Assembly: GCA_002197995.1 (NCBI GenBank)
Contig: NGZR01000003.1
Location: 1,860,001 to 1,924,000 of the forward strand
Length of the DNA stretch: 64,000 nucleotides
Direction: 5' to 3'
DNA from: Gaeumannomyces sp. JS-464
Taxonomy: Eukaryota > Ascomycota > Sordariomycetes > Magnaporthales > Magnaporthaceae
Shown: piece by piece, positions 33,105 through 47,379 of the stretch
Numbering within the stretch: the stretch's first letter is position 1
Layout of the letters: every line of letters begins with the position of its first letter
The notes under the pieces: generated by a model
What the model saw: the letters and a program-made list of their open reading frames with translations, nothing else
What the model was told of the DNA's origin: nothing
The model's database searches: none
Program-made: the position numbers and the translations under genes

Positions 33105-36100
33105 GCGAAACGAACAAGGACGATTCGGGAATTTCTTCTTTGGGGCATGTGAATTTGGAGTTCAGGCTTGCTTTGAAAACTAGGCTTGCCCAGCCATGGA
33201 ATTTACAAAACGGAAAGGTTATGGCATCGTGGTTTCTAACGCAAAACATGTTCACGAAGTGAAGCAAGGAGCAGATGGGCAGCACCAGCGCGTAAAGTGA
33301 CTTGGTTCGACGACCCTCCATCCGCCCTGCGTACTATTCCCTCCCACGACACGGGGGGTACTCTCCATCACCTGGCCTACACTCTGAGATGACAAAGCTC
33401 CCCGTTTGCTATCTCAATTTTGGTGCCGAGGAAGATCAATACTAATCGGCTCACTACTCACCACGGCTTCCTGCAACAGGTGGAAGCAGCGGTCCATCAT
33501 TTGAAGCTGACATACCGTCAAACTACCCGTCTTGCAATTCCGCCCAGCGGTCGTGAAAGGCTGGCGGGCTATTGCTTTGTGCCCCTGGCTGTGTTTTCCT
33601 GCATTTTCTGACTAGAGGTAGCCTACAGACTACATCCCATTAACCGCCTGGTAACTTTCGGACTCATCGGAGCGGATTTGACCCTGGCTGAAGTTTGGGA
33701 TCGGCGTGATGGCACGGTGTGCATTCAATCCTCTTCAGATGCGGCGGGTGTTTTGAAGGATCTCCGTACCGTAGGGCGGCCGGGTTGGCGATCCCTTGCC
33801 AGGCCAGGCTGGCGTGGCAGAAGTGGAACTTTTACAGGAACACGACAGGAGCCCAGAGCCTCAGCTGAGTTCGGCGTTTGCGTCCATGGCACGTCTAGAT
33901 CGGCCTCATGTTTGTCCGCCCCCCAGGCTACCGTACCATCTCAGTGGCCATCGAACGCAGATCCGAAACGAGGCCCAGAACCCAAGGAAAGATGCGGGGG
34001 GAGCAGCGTGTTTCAGGGCTCTATCAAGACCTTGATGTCATTTATTGCCTGACATCACCGAAATGGACACACTAATCTAGCCCGTTCTCGTCCCTGCTTT
34101 TTGTCCAGGTTGGTCTTTTTTTTTCTTTTTCTTTTTCTTTTTTTCTTTCTTTTTCTTTTTCTTTCTTTTTCTTTTCCCCCTTTGCCACAAGGCGTCGGTT
34201 GCGAGAGGAGAACAGACAATTCCAGTCGCAGGGTGGTCTGGGTTTTTGCTTTCTCGTATTGTTTATCTTAGCGGCAGCCAATGCGTTTCTCCTTCTTCCA
34301 CTTCGCCTCGTGTCACCTTGCCTCTTTCACCAGGTTTCTGCATGAAGACATGTCAGGCAGATCGACAGCCTGCAAGCCGCCCAGCAAATACCGGCAGGCA
34401 CGCGTGGCGGTTGACTCCAGCCCGCCAGCGGAGGTGCTCCTGAGTGGAAGAAGACAGAGTGTAGCATGGCACGCATGGAAGCTAAGGATTCGGCGTCCCG
34501 CCGTGTGTCCTCTTTTCTCAGCCCCGGCCGCAAAAGCAGCCCGTGGTTGGATGAATGCAACTTTGCGCACCATGAAAGCTGGAAAGTGGGACGGAAGAAA
34601 AGCACATGTAATATGCAACCATAATCGGGGGCCCTCCAGGCACGGTGTAATTCGTTACGAGCCATCAACGGCGTCGCGCCCCATCCACCCGGCGGCTGAC
34701 GTTATCGGCGAGGTGAGTCTTCCCGTGAGCCCGGTGGGAGCGGATGTACACGTAAGGTGTGTGTGCCACAAACCGGCGGGGGGACCACCTGGCCCTTGGC
34801 ATGAATGCGCCCTCCCGCGATGCTCGCCTCAGACCTGCGGTCGGTATATTTGTATGTTCGGCGACAGCAAGAGGCAGGATAGACAGAAAGATCCTGGCGG
34901 GAGCCAGCTGAAGTGAGGGTATGAGAAGGAAGATTCGTGGGAGCGGCAAGGCCCTCCGGCAGGCATATCCACTTCTCCGAAGTACCCGACCATATTCTCT
35001 AGGGACGCACCCCGGCCCAGCGTCGTATCTCTTTTATCGATGGTTTTTATACGGGGTTTTGATGCACGGAACCCCAGGGCCACCTCCCACAGGTGAGCCA
35101 CCAAGCCACGGCGGCGGCATGCGGAAGGAGAGACGGTAAAAGAAAAGAAGAAGAAACAAAAAAGTCCTTGAGGGGCCTCGCCATCTCCGGGACGCTGCAT
35201 ATGGGAGGATTGGACAGCCGCCCCCATCCCGATTATGACACAAGTTTTGGACCAGAGGGCAGAAAGCCTAGGCGTTGGGTGCCTTTTTAACCTCCTGCAG
35301 AGCCCCTTGGCCCTGGCGAGGATAAACGGCGGGCGAACAGCGCCAAGCAGTTGCAGCAAGTGTGGACGGGAGGGATGCGCAGTTGCAACGGGCAGCGGCG
35401 GCGACGGCGGTCCTAGCACAGTCACATCAATTAATCTGGATTAGTATCTTGCCTGCATCACGATTGTGCCGTTCATTGATGTGTTTCCTTGCCGCGTTTC
35501 TTTACCCAATCTGCCCAAGGAGGGCAGTAAGGTTCCAACAGCAGGGCACCACCCCAGGCTCATTCCCTTGCCTGGAAGGCGCCTTTTGCTCGTCCACAAA
35601 GCAAGTGATATCCACACAAGGCAGCCGGGCGGGCCAAGCAGGCACCACATCAACTACCTAATCACCCCGCCGCACACCACCACCACAGCCCATAAGTGTT
35701 TCCAATATCCCGCATGGAGGGTCTCTTCCTACGTTTGGGAAACAATAACCGTTACCTGCGGCCGGCCAGGACGACGGGTGACAAGTGGCGGCTTTGCTCG
35801 AGTGGACGACACGCAGCCACTAAGGTGGCCGAGGGAGGGTAGCGTCGAGCTCCTTGCGTGTGGGAGGGTGGGCTTGAGAGTTGAGACACGGGCTGACATT
35901 GCAACCCATTCAATCTGTTTCTGGACCCGACCCTGTTGGCCCGCTTGGCCCTGCCTGGCTCTGTCTTACCTCTTGCGTGTCGATCATTCATTGTCCACCG
36001 CGCCGTCCCTGTTTCCCATGCTTTTGCTCCCGCAGGCAAGACAGGTGTGAAGCTACGGCGTGGGCTGTGCGTTGGCGGTCGAGGGGCGGGCTGTTTAGGC

Positions 36101-37797
36101 TTGATAGATGCCGTGGAGTGTGTATTTCATCGAAGTCAGTGTGAGTCGCCGCCTCAAAATTTAAAATGACTGGCTGAGGGGCTAGCCGGCGATGGGGGCG
36201 GGCGGTGACTCTCTGCAGCCGGGTGGGCGGGGAGAGACTAGACTAGGTGCCCTCCTCGTTGGCTGTGCCGGCAGGTGTGTTAATGTTGCCGCGACATATA
36301 CCGTTGATGCAAGGGAGAGCAGAAAGCACCCAAGGCCATGCACTCCCCGGCAGCAACAGCAGCCAACCAGCAGCTCCATGATGGAGCCTTTGAACTCATT
36401 CGCTGGGCTCGCCCGAGATATGTATGTACCTTTCGACAGCGAGTGACTGGAATGACGGCCAAGAGGTCAGGTCAGCAAGCCCTGCCACGCAATCAAGCCC
36501 ATGTGTGTGCTCCATGCGGCTGCAGCGAAGGTTCAAACGAGTGTTGGGGCGAGGGATGGAGGGCAGGACGGGCGGATTACCGGTACTTGGCGTGCATGTC
36601 ACAGCGACACTATTCCTGCAGGCGCCCACCACTTCGACCACGGGTCGCCTCTTGGGAGCCCGCAGGTCGTCTGGCGCAGCGCCTCAGCTGCGCCGCAAAA
36701 AGCGCCGTCTGCAGTTTTCCATGCCCCAGCCGGCTTCGTGCCAGTGGGAGTGCTTCCCTGGCCAATCCCCTCCCCGGCGGCGCCAACCCACCGCTAGTCA
36801 CAGCGAAGTTCCCTGTCAACGTGCCCTGCATCCCCCCCCCCTGGCCCCTGGTCCCTGGCAAAACCCAATCACCTACCCACTCGCACTCGCCCACCCGCCC
36901 ACTTTCCACTTTGCACCGGCGACGCACCTTGCTGGGCTGTCCTTTGGCGGTGCGTCGCTGCAACACCGGCACCCACTGCGGTGGGGAGACCAGCCTTCCA
37001 AACCCACTCCAGTTAATTACCACCGCTGCCGTCCACAACCGCGAACCTATGTACGATCCACATTCGGTCAGGGCCTCTCTTTTTCCACCTCATTCTGCCA
37101 TCCCCGCCATCGACGTTTCGACGGAGCGAGTGAAGAGGAAGCAAAAGAAGAAGAAAATCAAAAAATTGAAGGCGCCGCATCCCGTCGAGCCCCGCCCGCT
37201 TTTCCCGCGAGGGGGCCTGGACGGACCCAGCACGCAACGGCGAGGTCCAAGCAGCAACGCTATCTAGGCCGCCGCCGCCCGAGGCCATTGGAATCTGAGC
37301 CAACGGCAAGCGACTGCGAGCGAGGCGCAGGATCCGGTGTGCGCCCCCAAAACTACGGCACCGCAGGTGGCTTTGGTCGCCCTCGCACCGGCTCCCGACG
37401 GCTAGGACGAATTCAACCCCCGTAATTTTCTCTCGCCTGCCTCCTCCAGCTGGATCCTGATCTTCTCCCAAACAAACACATCGCCTCCTGCCTCGGTGAC
37501 GACCCCACGACTCTCCTGGTCTGGGCAGCTGGGCTCTCTGGAACGCACCTGCTCGTCTTTGGCGCCGGCTTCGTCCCGCCGCTGCAAAGCCCAAATGATC
37601 ACAAGATAGGCCCCCTCGGCCTTGCTTTAACCAGCAGGCAACGACTCTCTACGCCATCGGGCTCGGTCCCAGGCCGTCTCTCCGCCCTCTCGACGACCCC
37701 TCTTGACGTTCTGGCCGCCGGCCCCGTTCCCCGACCCGGTCGACCCGCGACTTTGTCTTTTTTGTTGTGATTTCAGCTATAGGATACCCCTTCCCCG
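33105..37797. other. intergenic, upstream region of the O-GlcNAc transferase gene
   Basis: About 4.7 kb. It has a CTTTTT-type pyrimidine tract at 34113-34180 and overlapping open frames of up to 333 codons at 36.3-37.4 kb on the plus strand, and others on the minus strand. Their peptides are proline/arginine-rich without domain or codon bias. A TTTCAG acceptor-like site at 37771-37776 suggests a 5' UTR intron ending just before the ATG at 37798. Confidence 0.5.
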
Positions 37798-40700
37798 ATG
37801 TTGCCCTTAATGCAGATGCACCAGATGGTGCCCACGCCTCCTCACTTCGAGCACCTTCACCCCGTCTCGAACCATATCAAACCCGAATACCTGGCCCTGT
37901 GTCAACAGTCCCGCCACCCGAGGCCATCGAATCTCTACGCGAACCCAAATGTCGGCTCCAGGCCATTCCCGATCCGGAGTTCGCAGCCCGCTCAGCCATC
38001 GCAGCAGCAGCAGCCCTCTTACCGCGCGCCCAGCGCATCGTCGTTCGCTCAGAGCCACCCCCAGGCGCAATCCGATCACAGCCAGCATCAGCTGCGACGA
38101 AAGACGCCCAGCGGGACCATCGACGCTGGCTACGATGGCTCGCCCGCCGGTCTGGCCATCGGGCCCCCACAGAAGCAACTGATCATCCCGGCCTCTCCCA
38201 AGATCTTCCCGATTGCGTTTGTCCACAACAACCTTCAACCGGCCGACGCAGTCAACGGCCAGTTGCACCTGGCTAACAACAGCTGGCAGTACCCGCCCAC
38301 AGCGCAGCAGATAGGCGGGGGATATGAGGCCCAGCCGGCGGGATGGAATTTGGGACAGTCCCTGCAGCCTGACGGCGCGCCGCTGCCGGACAGGATTATG
38401 GCCCCCCAGCAACCCCCTTCGAACTTGTTCAGCAACGACCCACGGCTCCAGGGTGTCTTCACCCCGTCGTACCAGCATAATACCCTGGGCCCAACCGCCT
38501 TCAACCCAGCCGGATTCACTCCTCCGCCCGTGTGGAAGGACCTCGGAGTGTCAGATTACCGTCACCAAGTTCCCCTGTCCAATTTAGGCTTTATCCCACA
38601 GAATGCCGCCTTTGACGCCGCATATATGCCAGCCCAGAACTCTATGCACCACCCCCTCCCAATGGGCCAGCAGATGCTTGGAGGCCCTGTTCAGGGCCAC
38701 GCCATGCACTCCCCAATGCTCGGATTCGACACAGACAATGGAGTGCTCCGTCCACCTCAGACCGTAATGCAGTTACCCCGCGGTGGACTCGAATCACTAT
38801 CCCTGCGCGGCTCGGCCGCCGCCAGCCCGTCGGTAGCCTCGCTTCGCGCTCCGATCTGTCAACGCCTGCTCGGTTCAAAGAGAGGGTTCTTGCGCATGCG
38901 CACAAGACATATGCAGACCTTCTTGTATATATCAGTTATACAAAGCAGTCGCTTCCCGGGAAGACCATGTCTGGTCTACGGACATTGTCCAAGATGGTCG
39001 TTTCCCGAAGCCACCCAAACAGCTGGGTCTGTCATTAAGCCCTCCTCGCCATACTGCGGCGATGCACGTTCGCCACGGGTCGTTCGCTGGTGCTGAATCG
39101 GCCTTCGGGGCTTCTGGTCAGGCCAAGTATGCGTATGCGGGCAAGATGTACCGTGCCGGGAGCGGAAATCCGGCCGAGCTTCCCTCACCGGTATCCAGCG
39201 CTAGGCAGTCCCTAGAGATGCTCACCAACTTGTGCGAGCAGAGTGGGTGGAAATGGGTCGATGGGATGTTGCTTGGCGGCTGTCTGCACTACGGTCTAGA
39301 ACACTACGAGGAGGCTCTGGACTGGTTCAAGAGGATTACCAACCTCGACTCAAGGTGCCGATCATCATCACTATTTCCCCCCTTTTATTTCCGAGGTCCA
39401 TACTAACCCGCTGACCCACAAAAGTCACGTCGAGGCCATCTCCAATATCGCTGCCACCCTATACTGTCTGAATAGACACGATGAGGCTGAGAGGTATTGG
39501 GTAGAGGCTGTAACCCTCCGACCTGGCTACCTTGAGGCCGTCGAGCATCTAGTGGGCCTGCTTTGCTCGACCCAAAGGAGCAGGCAGGCCGTGGACATTA
39601 TAAGTCGTGTTCAACGGGGCCTTCGCATGCCCGAACACAAGTCATCTCAGGGCGACGCAGCCTCTCAGACCCTGCCCCCGTCATCCACTTTCGCAGAAGG
39701 TTCGAATCAGCCAGGATTCGGATCGAGCGGCTACATGATTCCAGGCAACGAGAACGGCCGCATGCTTCTACTCACTCACGCCAAAGGCAACATGCTCTAT
39801 GCCCTAAAGGACATCGAGCGCGCGTCAGAGGCGTTTGAGGAGGTTGTCATGATCAGCACCGGCAGGCAAAGCCGGGGGATACAGAGCTTGATCCGCGAGA
39901 TACAGACAGTGCTGTCGCCCAGATCCAGCCAGCCAACCGCGCGTTCAACTACTGGGGCTCTAGTGCGCAGGCCGGTGTCGGGCCCGCTTCTCCTACCACC
40001 AGACCGGGCAAAACTGACGGCGCAGTTTGTCTTTGGCTCGGCCAATGCCCAGCTCCCTGGCCTCCGATATGTCCGGGAAGGCAGCCATCGCAAGTCGGCT
40101 GTCTCCACGACCAGCAACTCCCTGCTTTCGCTCGCCAAGATATTCCAGGATTCCATGTCCACCGGCGGCACGCCACCAGGCCAGGGCAGACAGGCCTCTG
40201 GCGTCGGTGACATTCTCGCCCTCTACTACCTGTCTCTTTCCCTCCAAGAGAGCCCCTCGACAGCGAACAATGTCGGAATTCTCCTTGCCAGCGTACAACA
40301 GTCGGCAGCTCAGATTGAGCCCCTGTCTCCAGAGTCAGCGGCCCTCGTGCAGAATATTCCCGGTATTGTGCGCGGCAGCGGGCTCGAGCTGGCGCTGCTC
40401 TATTACCAGTACGGCCTTACTCTGGATCCCCACCACGTTCACCTTCACACAAACCTGGGCAGTCTCCTCAAGGACATCGGGCAACTCGACATGGCCATCC
40501 AGATGTACGAACGGGCCGTGGCGTGTGACGGGACGTTCGACATAGCACTTACCAACCTGGCGAATGCGGTTAAGGACCGAGGCCGCATCAGCGACGCTAT
40601 CATATACTACAAGCGTGCTGTAACATCCAACCCAGACTTCGCCGAGGCAGTCTGCGGCTTGTCGACGGCCCTGAACTCGGTTTGCGACTGGAGGGGAAGA

Positions 40701-42660
40701 GGAGGCGTATACTTGTACGGCGCAAAATTTGACCGGTGGCACGTCGACGAGCAGGGAATGCTCCAAGACGTCAGGAATAGCGGTCAAGGCAGCGGGCTGA
40801 TGAAGCGAGTGGTGGACATCGTCGGGCGCCAGCTCCAGGAGTCGGCATCGTGGGGCGCCGGCACTCTCGTAGAGCCTGCCATCGCGCTCCTCGTCTCCCA
40901 GCTGACCGCCTCGGGCGCGAAGCTGACGAACACTTCGATCGACCTGGAAGCTGAACTGCGGAAGTGGACGGATCAACCGTGGGAGGGTTCGAGGATTATT
41001 CGCCTGATCGAGCGCTCCACGCGGGCGGCGATGCGAACGTGGTACCTGGACAAGTATGTCAAGGGCCAGGAGGCGGCGGGCGGTTACCCCAGACCTCGCC
41101 TGCCGGGCAGCCTCACGATCCCCTCGGCGCCTACCGTCCTCCCCTTCCACACCTTCACCTGCCCCTTGACGGCCAAAGACATCCGCATGATCTCTCAGCG
41201 CAACGCGCACCGGATATCGTGCTCGACTCTTCGCGCCCCCTGGTTGTCCAGCTCCGTATATCCGCCACCAGCACCGCCCCAGCCGCACCTGAACGTCGGC
41301 TACCTCTCGTCAGACTTCAACAACCACCCACTGGCACATCTGATGCAGTCCGTCTTTGGATTCCACGACCAGACGCGCGTCAAGGCGTTCTGCTACGCAA
41401 CGACGGCGAGCGACAAGTCGATTCATCGGCAGCAGATAGAACGAGAAGCGCCCGTGTTTCGCGACGTGAGCAGCTGGTCCTCGGACAAGCTCGTAGACCA
41501 GATCGTGCAAGACGGCATCCACATCCTGGTGAACCTCAACGGCTACACGCGCGGGGCCCGGAACGAAATCTTCGCAGCGCGCCCGGCACCAATTCAGATG
41601 TCATTTATGGGCTTCGCCGGCACTCTCGGTGCGGAATGGTGCGATTACCTTCTTGCAGACGCCACTGCGGTGCCGCCCTCGACTCTTCGACCGTGGCGCG
41701 GTAACCTCAGCCTCCAGGATGTGTTCAGGGACGGGGCAGATGTGGACAATGGCGAATGGGTGTACTCGGAAAACATCATCTACTGCAGGGACACGTTCTT
41801 TTGCTGCGACCATGCGCAGTCGGCCGATGTCGAGGACGAGCGGAACATGTCGTGGGAAGAGGAGCAGCGACGGCGGTGGAGGATGCGCAAAGAGCTGTTC
41901 CCCAACCTGCCCGACGATACCATCATCCTCGGCAACTTCAACCAGCTCTACAAGGTGAGTCGCTTGTGTTTGACTTGGATGTATAGCAAAGCTGCTCGTT
42001 GCTGACCGACAAACACTACACAGATCGACCCGACGACCTTCAGGGCGTGGCTGCGCATCCTGTCAGCGTTCCCAAGGCCATCCTCTGGCTCCTCCGCTTC
42101 CCAGACCTGGGTGAGACCAATCTGAAGCGAACGGCCAAGGAGTGGGCCGGCGAGCATGTGGCAAACCGCATCTTGTTCACCGATGTTGCGCCCAAGCAAC
42201 AGCATATCTCGCGGGCTCGGGTCTGCGACCTATTCCTAGACACCCCGAGTGCAACGCGCACACAACGGCAGCGGACATCTTGTGGTCCAGCACACCGCTT
42301 CTGACGCTGCCGAGATACGAGTACAAGATGTGCTCCCGCATGGCCGCCTCGATTCTCAAGGGCGCGCTGCCCAAGTCAGAGGAGGGCCTACACGCCGCGT
42401 CGGAGCTGGTGGCGGAGGATGACGTCGATTACGAGAATCTCGCCGTCAAACTCGCCAACGGGCTCTCTTACCGGTTCAACTTGCCTGGCGGGTACGGCGA
42501 GGGTTCGGGCCGGCTTGCCGAGCTGCGGCGGCTGCTCTGGGAGAGCAAGTGGACCTGTGCGCTGTTTGACACGCGGCGCTGGGTTCGGGACCTGGAAGAC
42601 GCCTACGACGAAGCCTGGCGGAGATGGGTCGCGGGCGAAGGGGGTGACATTCACCTCTAG
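37798..42660 (+). CDS. O-GlcNAc transferase, GT41 family (four apparent frameshifts)
   Basis: Transfers GlcNAc from UDP-GlcNAc to Ser/Thr of nuclear and cytosolic proteins. Exons: 37798..39354, 39425..41954, 42024..42660; introns of 70 and 69 bases. The first about 330 residues are Gln/Pro-rich and disordered. Tetratricopeptide repeats follow (WVDGMLLGGCLHYGLEHYEE, HVEAISNIAATLYCLNRHDE, VHLHTNLGSLLKDIGQLDMA, DIALTNLANAVKDRGRISDA). The catalytic domain has LNVGYLSSDFNNHPLAHLMQ, with the His that matches the essential residue of human OGT, and LGNFNQLYK joined across intron 2 to IDPTTF, carrying the UDP-binding Lys. Single bases appear to be missing at about 38826-38828, 39001-39003, 42061-42064 and 42243-42246; restoring them joins ASP to VGSLASRSDL, KMVV to FPKPPKQLGL, RILS to VPKAILWLL and DTP to ECNAHTTAADIL. 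Corrected length is about 1575 residues. No other GT41 gene is visible here. Confidence 0.92.
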
Positions 42661-43994
42661 TTGCCTACCTGTCGGCGCGGTGTTTTATCTGGAGTGGCCC
42701 CATGGTCACGTCTAACAGCTATCCCGATACCTCTTAGCTTGCCTGCTTTTTTTTCTTTTTGTCTTCTTCTTTCGCATGTATACCGGCGGGCGCACATGCC
42801 AACATCTGCCTCTGTCGCTTGCGATTTCCATGCGCGTTTTTTTTTTTTTCTTCATCATCTTAACGCCTTTCTTTTCTCTTCTCTTCTAACGAACATTTTC
42901 CTATTTTCTGTTTTTCACTAAAGCTATATACTTTCTAAGCGGCATTGTGATGGGAGTTTTGGAGCTGGGCACACCTTCCACGTCTCCGGATGGAGAGTAG
43001 GAAATGGGATCATGCGACTGGGATGGACGGGACGGACGAATGAATGGATTCTGGTCTGGGCTCAACAGGATTGTCGGTATATCGTTTGCTTTCTTTTTCT
43101 GAATTACCCACAGCACCGTGCTGCCAAGGCATGCCTTCGAGGCATCAATTGTGATCTCCCTCGATCAGGGTTTCCCATGAGCCACCACCACATGCGGAAG
43201 AAGTCGCGAGAAAGGGTGGTGACATGGCTGATCGCCATGAGACGGTGAGGAAAATGCCAGCAGCCCCATCAAAGAAAGAAGAAAAGCAAAGATGTGTCAT
43301 CGGCTCTCTTTCTTTTCTCCCCCCCCCCCCCCCCTTGCTGGTACCATGAGGCGACTCTTGCGTACCCTGTCCCTTCTTCTCCACCTTTTTCAGTTTCCTC
43401 CTATTGAATCTTAGGGGATGGATGTTTTTTTGCTTTTCTTTCGCCCTCCCGCCCTGGTCTTTCTTTACTTTTTTTGTTTCCTCGCTTTCCAACCCAACCT
43501 CAGGGGTCTCTTTATGCCGAAGACCTTCAGCCCCAGTTCACCCACCCCATTATATCGCGCCCTTCACCTTTTCCACTCGACATATCTGACTATCTTGATC
43601 CTAAAGGAGGAAAAATAGGCCTAGAAGAGGGTACGGGCGGCTGAAGCTGATGGGATCCCGGTCTTTACGCGCCAATACTCGCCCACCCATGATGGACGCC
43701 GCCTCGGCCTCTTGATACCACACAGCTACCCTGTCTGCTCCCCTGCGGGGCTGGGTGGTTAACTCTGAGGGATGCAAGCAGACAGGTGGGCGAGATGAGG
43801 GAGGGACACACCCGCGCCCATCACGCTCCCCGGACGCTTCCTTCCAGCGTCTTCCATGCGAAAGTAAACAACCACAGTGCGTGCCGTCGTGGTCTGCCTG
43901 TTGCCGCCGTCCCGTCCCCGTCTTGACCCCTGGCTTTCCTGTCCAACAGAGGGCCAATATTGCGATATGATCCCAAGTGAAGCAGGAGCGCCTA

Positions 43995-44017
43995 GGGGGG
44001 GGGGGGGGGGGGGGGGG
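43995..44017. repeat. poly-G tract, 23 bases
   Basis: Uninterrupted G run on the plus strand. Confidence 0.9.
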
Positions 44018-47000
44018 ACCGACTTGTCGCCTCCCGCGCCCCGTTTGGCTGTATTGGTTACCTGCCTCTTGACTGGCCCGCCGCCCGCCCGCCTTCTCCA
44101 CCATATCCCTCTCTCTCTGTTTCTTCGGACCACCGGGCGGACGGGAGTGGCGCAAGGCCGTCGTCGGGGTAGGCGCTCGGCGTCTTTTTCGTAGCTAGCC
44201 GGGTTGCCTGGTTGGGCGCCATCGTGGGCCGGCCAAACACGTAACTGGCTGGCGGGACTTGGCTGGGCCCCCTCCCGGTGGCAGAGTGGCAGAGACCTCG
44301 TGCAGCCAGTCCAGCCTGTGCTTGTCCAAGTCTCGCCGAGTGAAAAAAAAGAAAGACATGGGGATACGTTGGACGGGCTAGGCAGGCAGGCGGGCAGGCA
44401 GGCGCTATTCGTCCCCGCTAACTCGTCTGTCCACCAGGGAAGAGCTCTGTCGATGGGCGACGGATGGGCAGGACGGACAGGTGGCACGCCACCTGCCCCT
44501 CATCACCTCACCGCCGAGCACGCACACCATCACATCCGCCGTTCTTGTTTTTTCTCTCTCTTCTTTTTACTTGCTCGTCTCGGGCAGTCCGCACACCGGT
44601 GGGAAGGGAGAGAGAGAGAGAGGGGGGGGCATAGGCGTGTATGTGGGAGAGTTTGAGTGCCGTGTAGGTTAGTTAGTGTGCCGAACCTACCCAACCTAAC
44701 CATGTCTGTCATCCCGAGCGAGGATGGGCACGCAGGGCTTCTTTCCCTGCCGCCCCCATCGGCGGAGATCGTCGGGCAGGAGTGACCTCATGACAGAGTT
44801 CTTGGTTTTTTTGCCCCCTTGCCGGCCTAATCTCGATTCCGAGCATGGCAGTTAGGCCCTTTCCGTTGGCTCCAATGAAAGGGTAGGGTAACCTGTGTCT
44901 GCCGCTGCTGCTGCTGCTGCTGCTGCTGTTGGGCCGAACCCCGAAAGAAGGCCCTATATCAGTCTATCATGTCATCTCTACGAGGATGGGGACAGAGACA
45001 GAGAAGGAAAAACGGACATGGCCGGATGGATGGCTGGCCCTGGCCCTGCAAGCTTCGTGGATCCGGTCAAGTCGTGTTCGTGTCAAAATCTTGTCATTTC
45101 CCGCTTCCTTTCGTTTATGCCTTTTTGCTTTTTCTTATGTCTCGTTTTGCCATGTTTTCCCGCTGCTTTCTTTCTTTTTTTTCCCTTTCTCGTTTAGCCC
45201 TTTGGCTCGTTCCCGTGCTCGAGCCACGAGGCGCCGTACACGCCCTGCTCCTTGCTTCCTATTTCCTGCCCATCCACCCATCTCACTCGTCGTCCGCTAC
45301 GCTTCCTTCTGGTTGCTGGAAGGGGTGAAGGGGGATGGATGACCATCATGATGCACGGGTCGCGGGCCACCATAACAGATTCGCGGATACCGCACCTGCA
45401 CGTCTTGGAAAAGGACCACGCAGTGACGGAACATGGCGGCCATCAGAGGCAGGCCTTGTCTTGTCTTCCTTTGCTCGTAAAAACCACCCCCCCCCCCCCC
45501 CCTCCCACGGCACGGCACAGGGAAATTGCCAAGCGGGATGGCAAGACGGAGGAACACGGAGTGACAGGGGTGCTCTGGTCCGTACGTACTCCGTGTGTGA
45601 ATATCGATGAGCAACAGACGGCGCTAAAGTCGGCAGTCTGTATCTGGCCCTGGCTCGCACCTCATTCTCTCACCTTGCCCTCTTTCCCGCTCGCCCCACC
45701 CTCGGTTTTCTGAATCCATCCATCCATCCGTCCCCACACACCACCACACCATCCCGCTGATTCGCAGGGGACCAGCACCCGCCCGCGTCGTGAAGAGCGA
45801 GAGCGAGGAGAGGCGAGAGGGCGTCTGCGTTGTTGCTGGACGGACCCAAGTCGAAGCGGCCTAACCCTTCTCTCTCTCTCCCCTAACCACCCCCATGTCT
45901 AGCCTCCCATCCGGGGCAGGACCATACCACAAACGCGTAGTCCAAACGGGAATCGTGGCTTGACAAATGTGCAGCTTTGTGCAGCTGGGGGGGAAGGGGC
46001 TGGATTGGGAAAGGAGCAGCACAGAATCATGGCTGAAGAAGAAAAGATGCAAACCCAAACGACGAAACGAAAAAAAAGGGCTGCTTTCGGTCCTTTCACC
46101 ACCGCCACCCATGTCCTTCCACACACACACACACACACACACCCTCCTCGGCCATCGAGCTTTCTTTGCCCCGAGTCATCTCGGCTCTGCTTGTGCGGGG
46201 AGGGAGGGATAGGAAAGAGACACCTTGGTGTTTTTGTCCGGGTGTCCCAGGTGCAAGAATGCTTCGATCAAGTAAAAATGGCAGTCCAGAGGCTGGGCCA
46301 ATAAAAAAAAAAAGCAAGCAAGCAGCCAGCTAGCGAGCCAGCCAGCCAGCCTCAATACGAACGATGGCATGATACTGCAATGCCAAAAAAAAAAAAAAAA
46401 GCGTTTATGCCATTCTTTTGTTTTCATCACCTCCTGCCGCTGCCAAACAGAATGTCCCAGCTCGCGACCTCATTGGCTCTGCCGCTACCCTAATGTTCTG
46501 CCGTTGTCATTCGCTGTCTCGGGCCCCGGGCCAGGGCGTATGCTTCTTGGTGTCCTTCCTTCACCAGCACACCAAACCCTCTCCTCACCCCTAATTCCGT
46601 CCTAGCCCCCAACGGCGAGAACCAAGACACGCCTGAGATGCCCCTCCATCCATCCGTCCATCAAGGGGGGGGGGGGGGTTCAGAGATACTTTCCCCCGTC
46701 CGCCAAGGGGGAGGTTCTAAAAACGGACTAGGCGGGAAGACGACGCGGTCAGGCTGGCTGGCCGGCGTCCCGCTCTTCTCGCACACGGCCCGACAGAGAA
46801 AAAAAAACCAAGCCGTTTTACATACACGAACGTGTGTGTGCGCGCGCGCATGCGCGTGTGAGCGTTTCTCGTGTCTTGTTGTGTATTAGGCCTTCCTTCT
46901 CTGTCCGCATCCGGCAACGACCAGTTGGGCCTAAACCCTATGGGACCGCCTAGCTCTTATGCACATTGGCGTTCAGCGGCCGGCCGCGCTTTTTTTATTT

Positions 47001-47328
47001 TTTATTTTTTATTTTTTATTTTTTATAACCCACAACGCCAGCTAGGGCGGGGGCGCCCTGCTTTCCTTTTGTCTGGTTCCCATATCACTAGCGCGGGCAC
47101 AAAACGGGGCGGCGTCGTCGACGACGACGTCAAAAGGGGGCCCTTCCGCGGAATGCAGTTGGCTGGTGAAAGGAGGATATATATATACGGGGACCTAAAA
47201 TATGTCGTGTATGCAAACATGGAACGGCCGTTTTTTTTTTTTTTTTTTTGGGCGGGATCCTGATCGCCCGTCCACGCCCCGTGGCTCATCAATGTTCCCA
47301 TCGTCCCCTGCTCTACCAGGTACCATGG

Positions 47329-47331
<3 letters not shown>

Positions 47332-47375
<44 letters not shown>
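47332..47375. repeat. CT dinucleotide microsatellite
   Basis: About 22 uninterrupted CT units, the longest dinucleotide array in the window. Confidence 0.9.

Positions 47376-47379
<4 letters not shown>

Noticed and set aside
36338..37425. Two overlapping plus-strand open frames of 309 and 333 codons
   Set aside because: Pro/Arg/Ser-rich peptides without domains in a GC-rich leader region; competing frames are equally open, and they end before the O-GlcNAc transferase start without a splice link.
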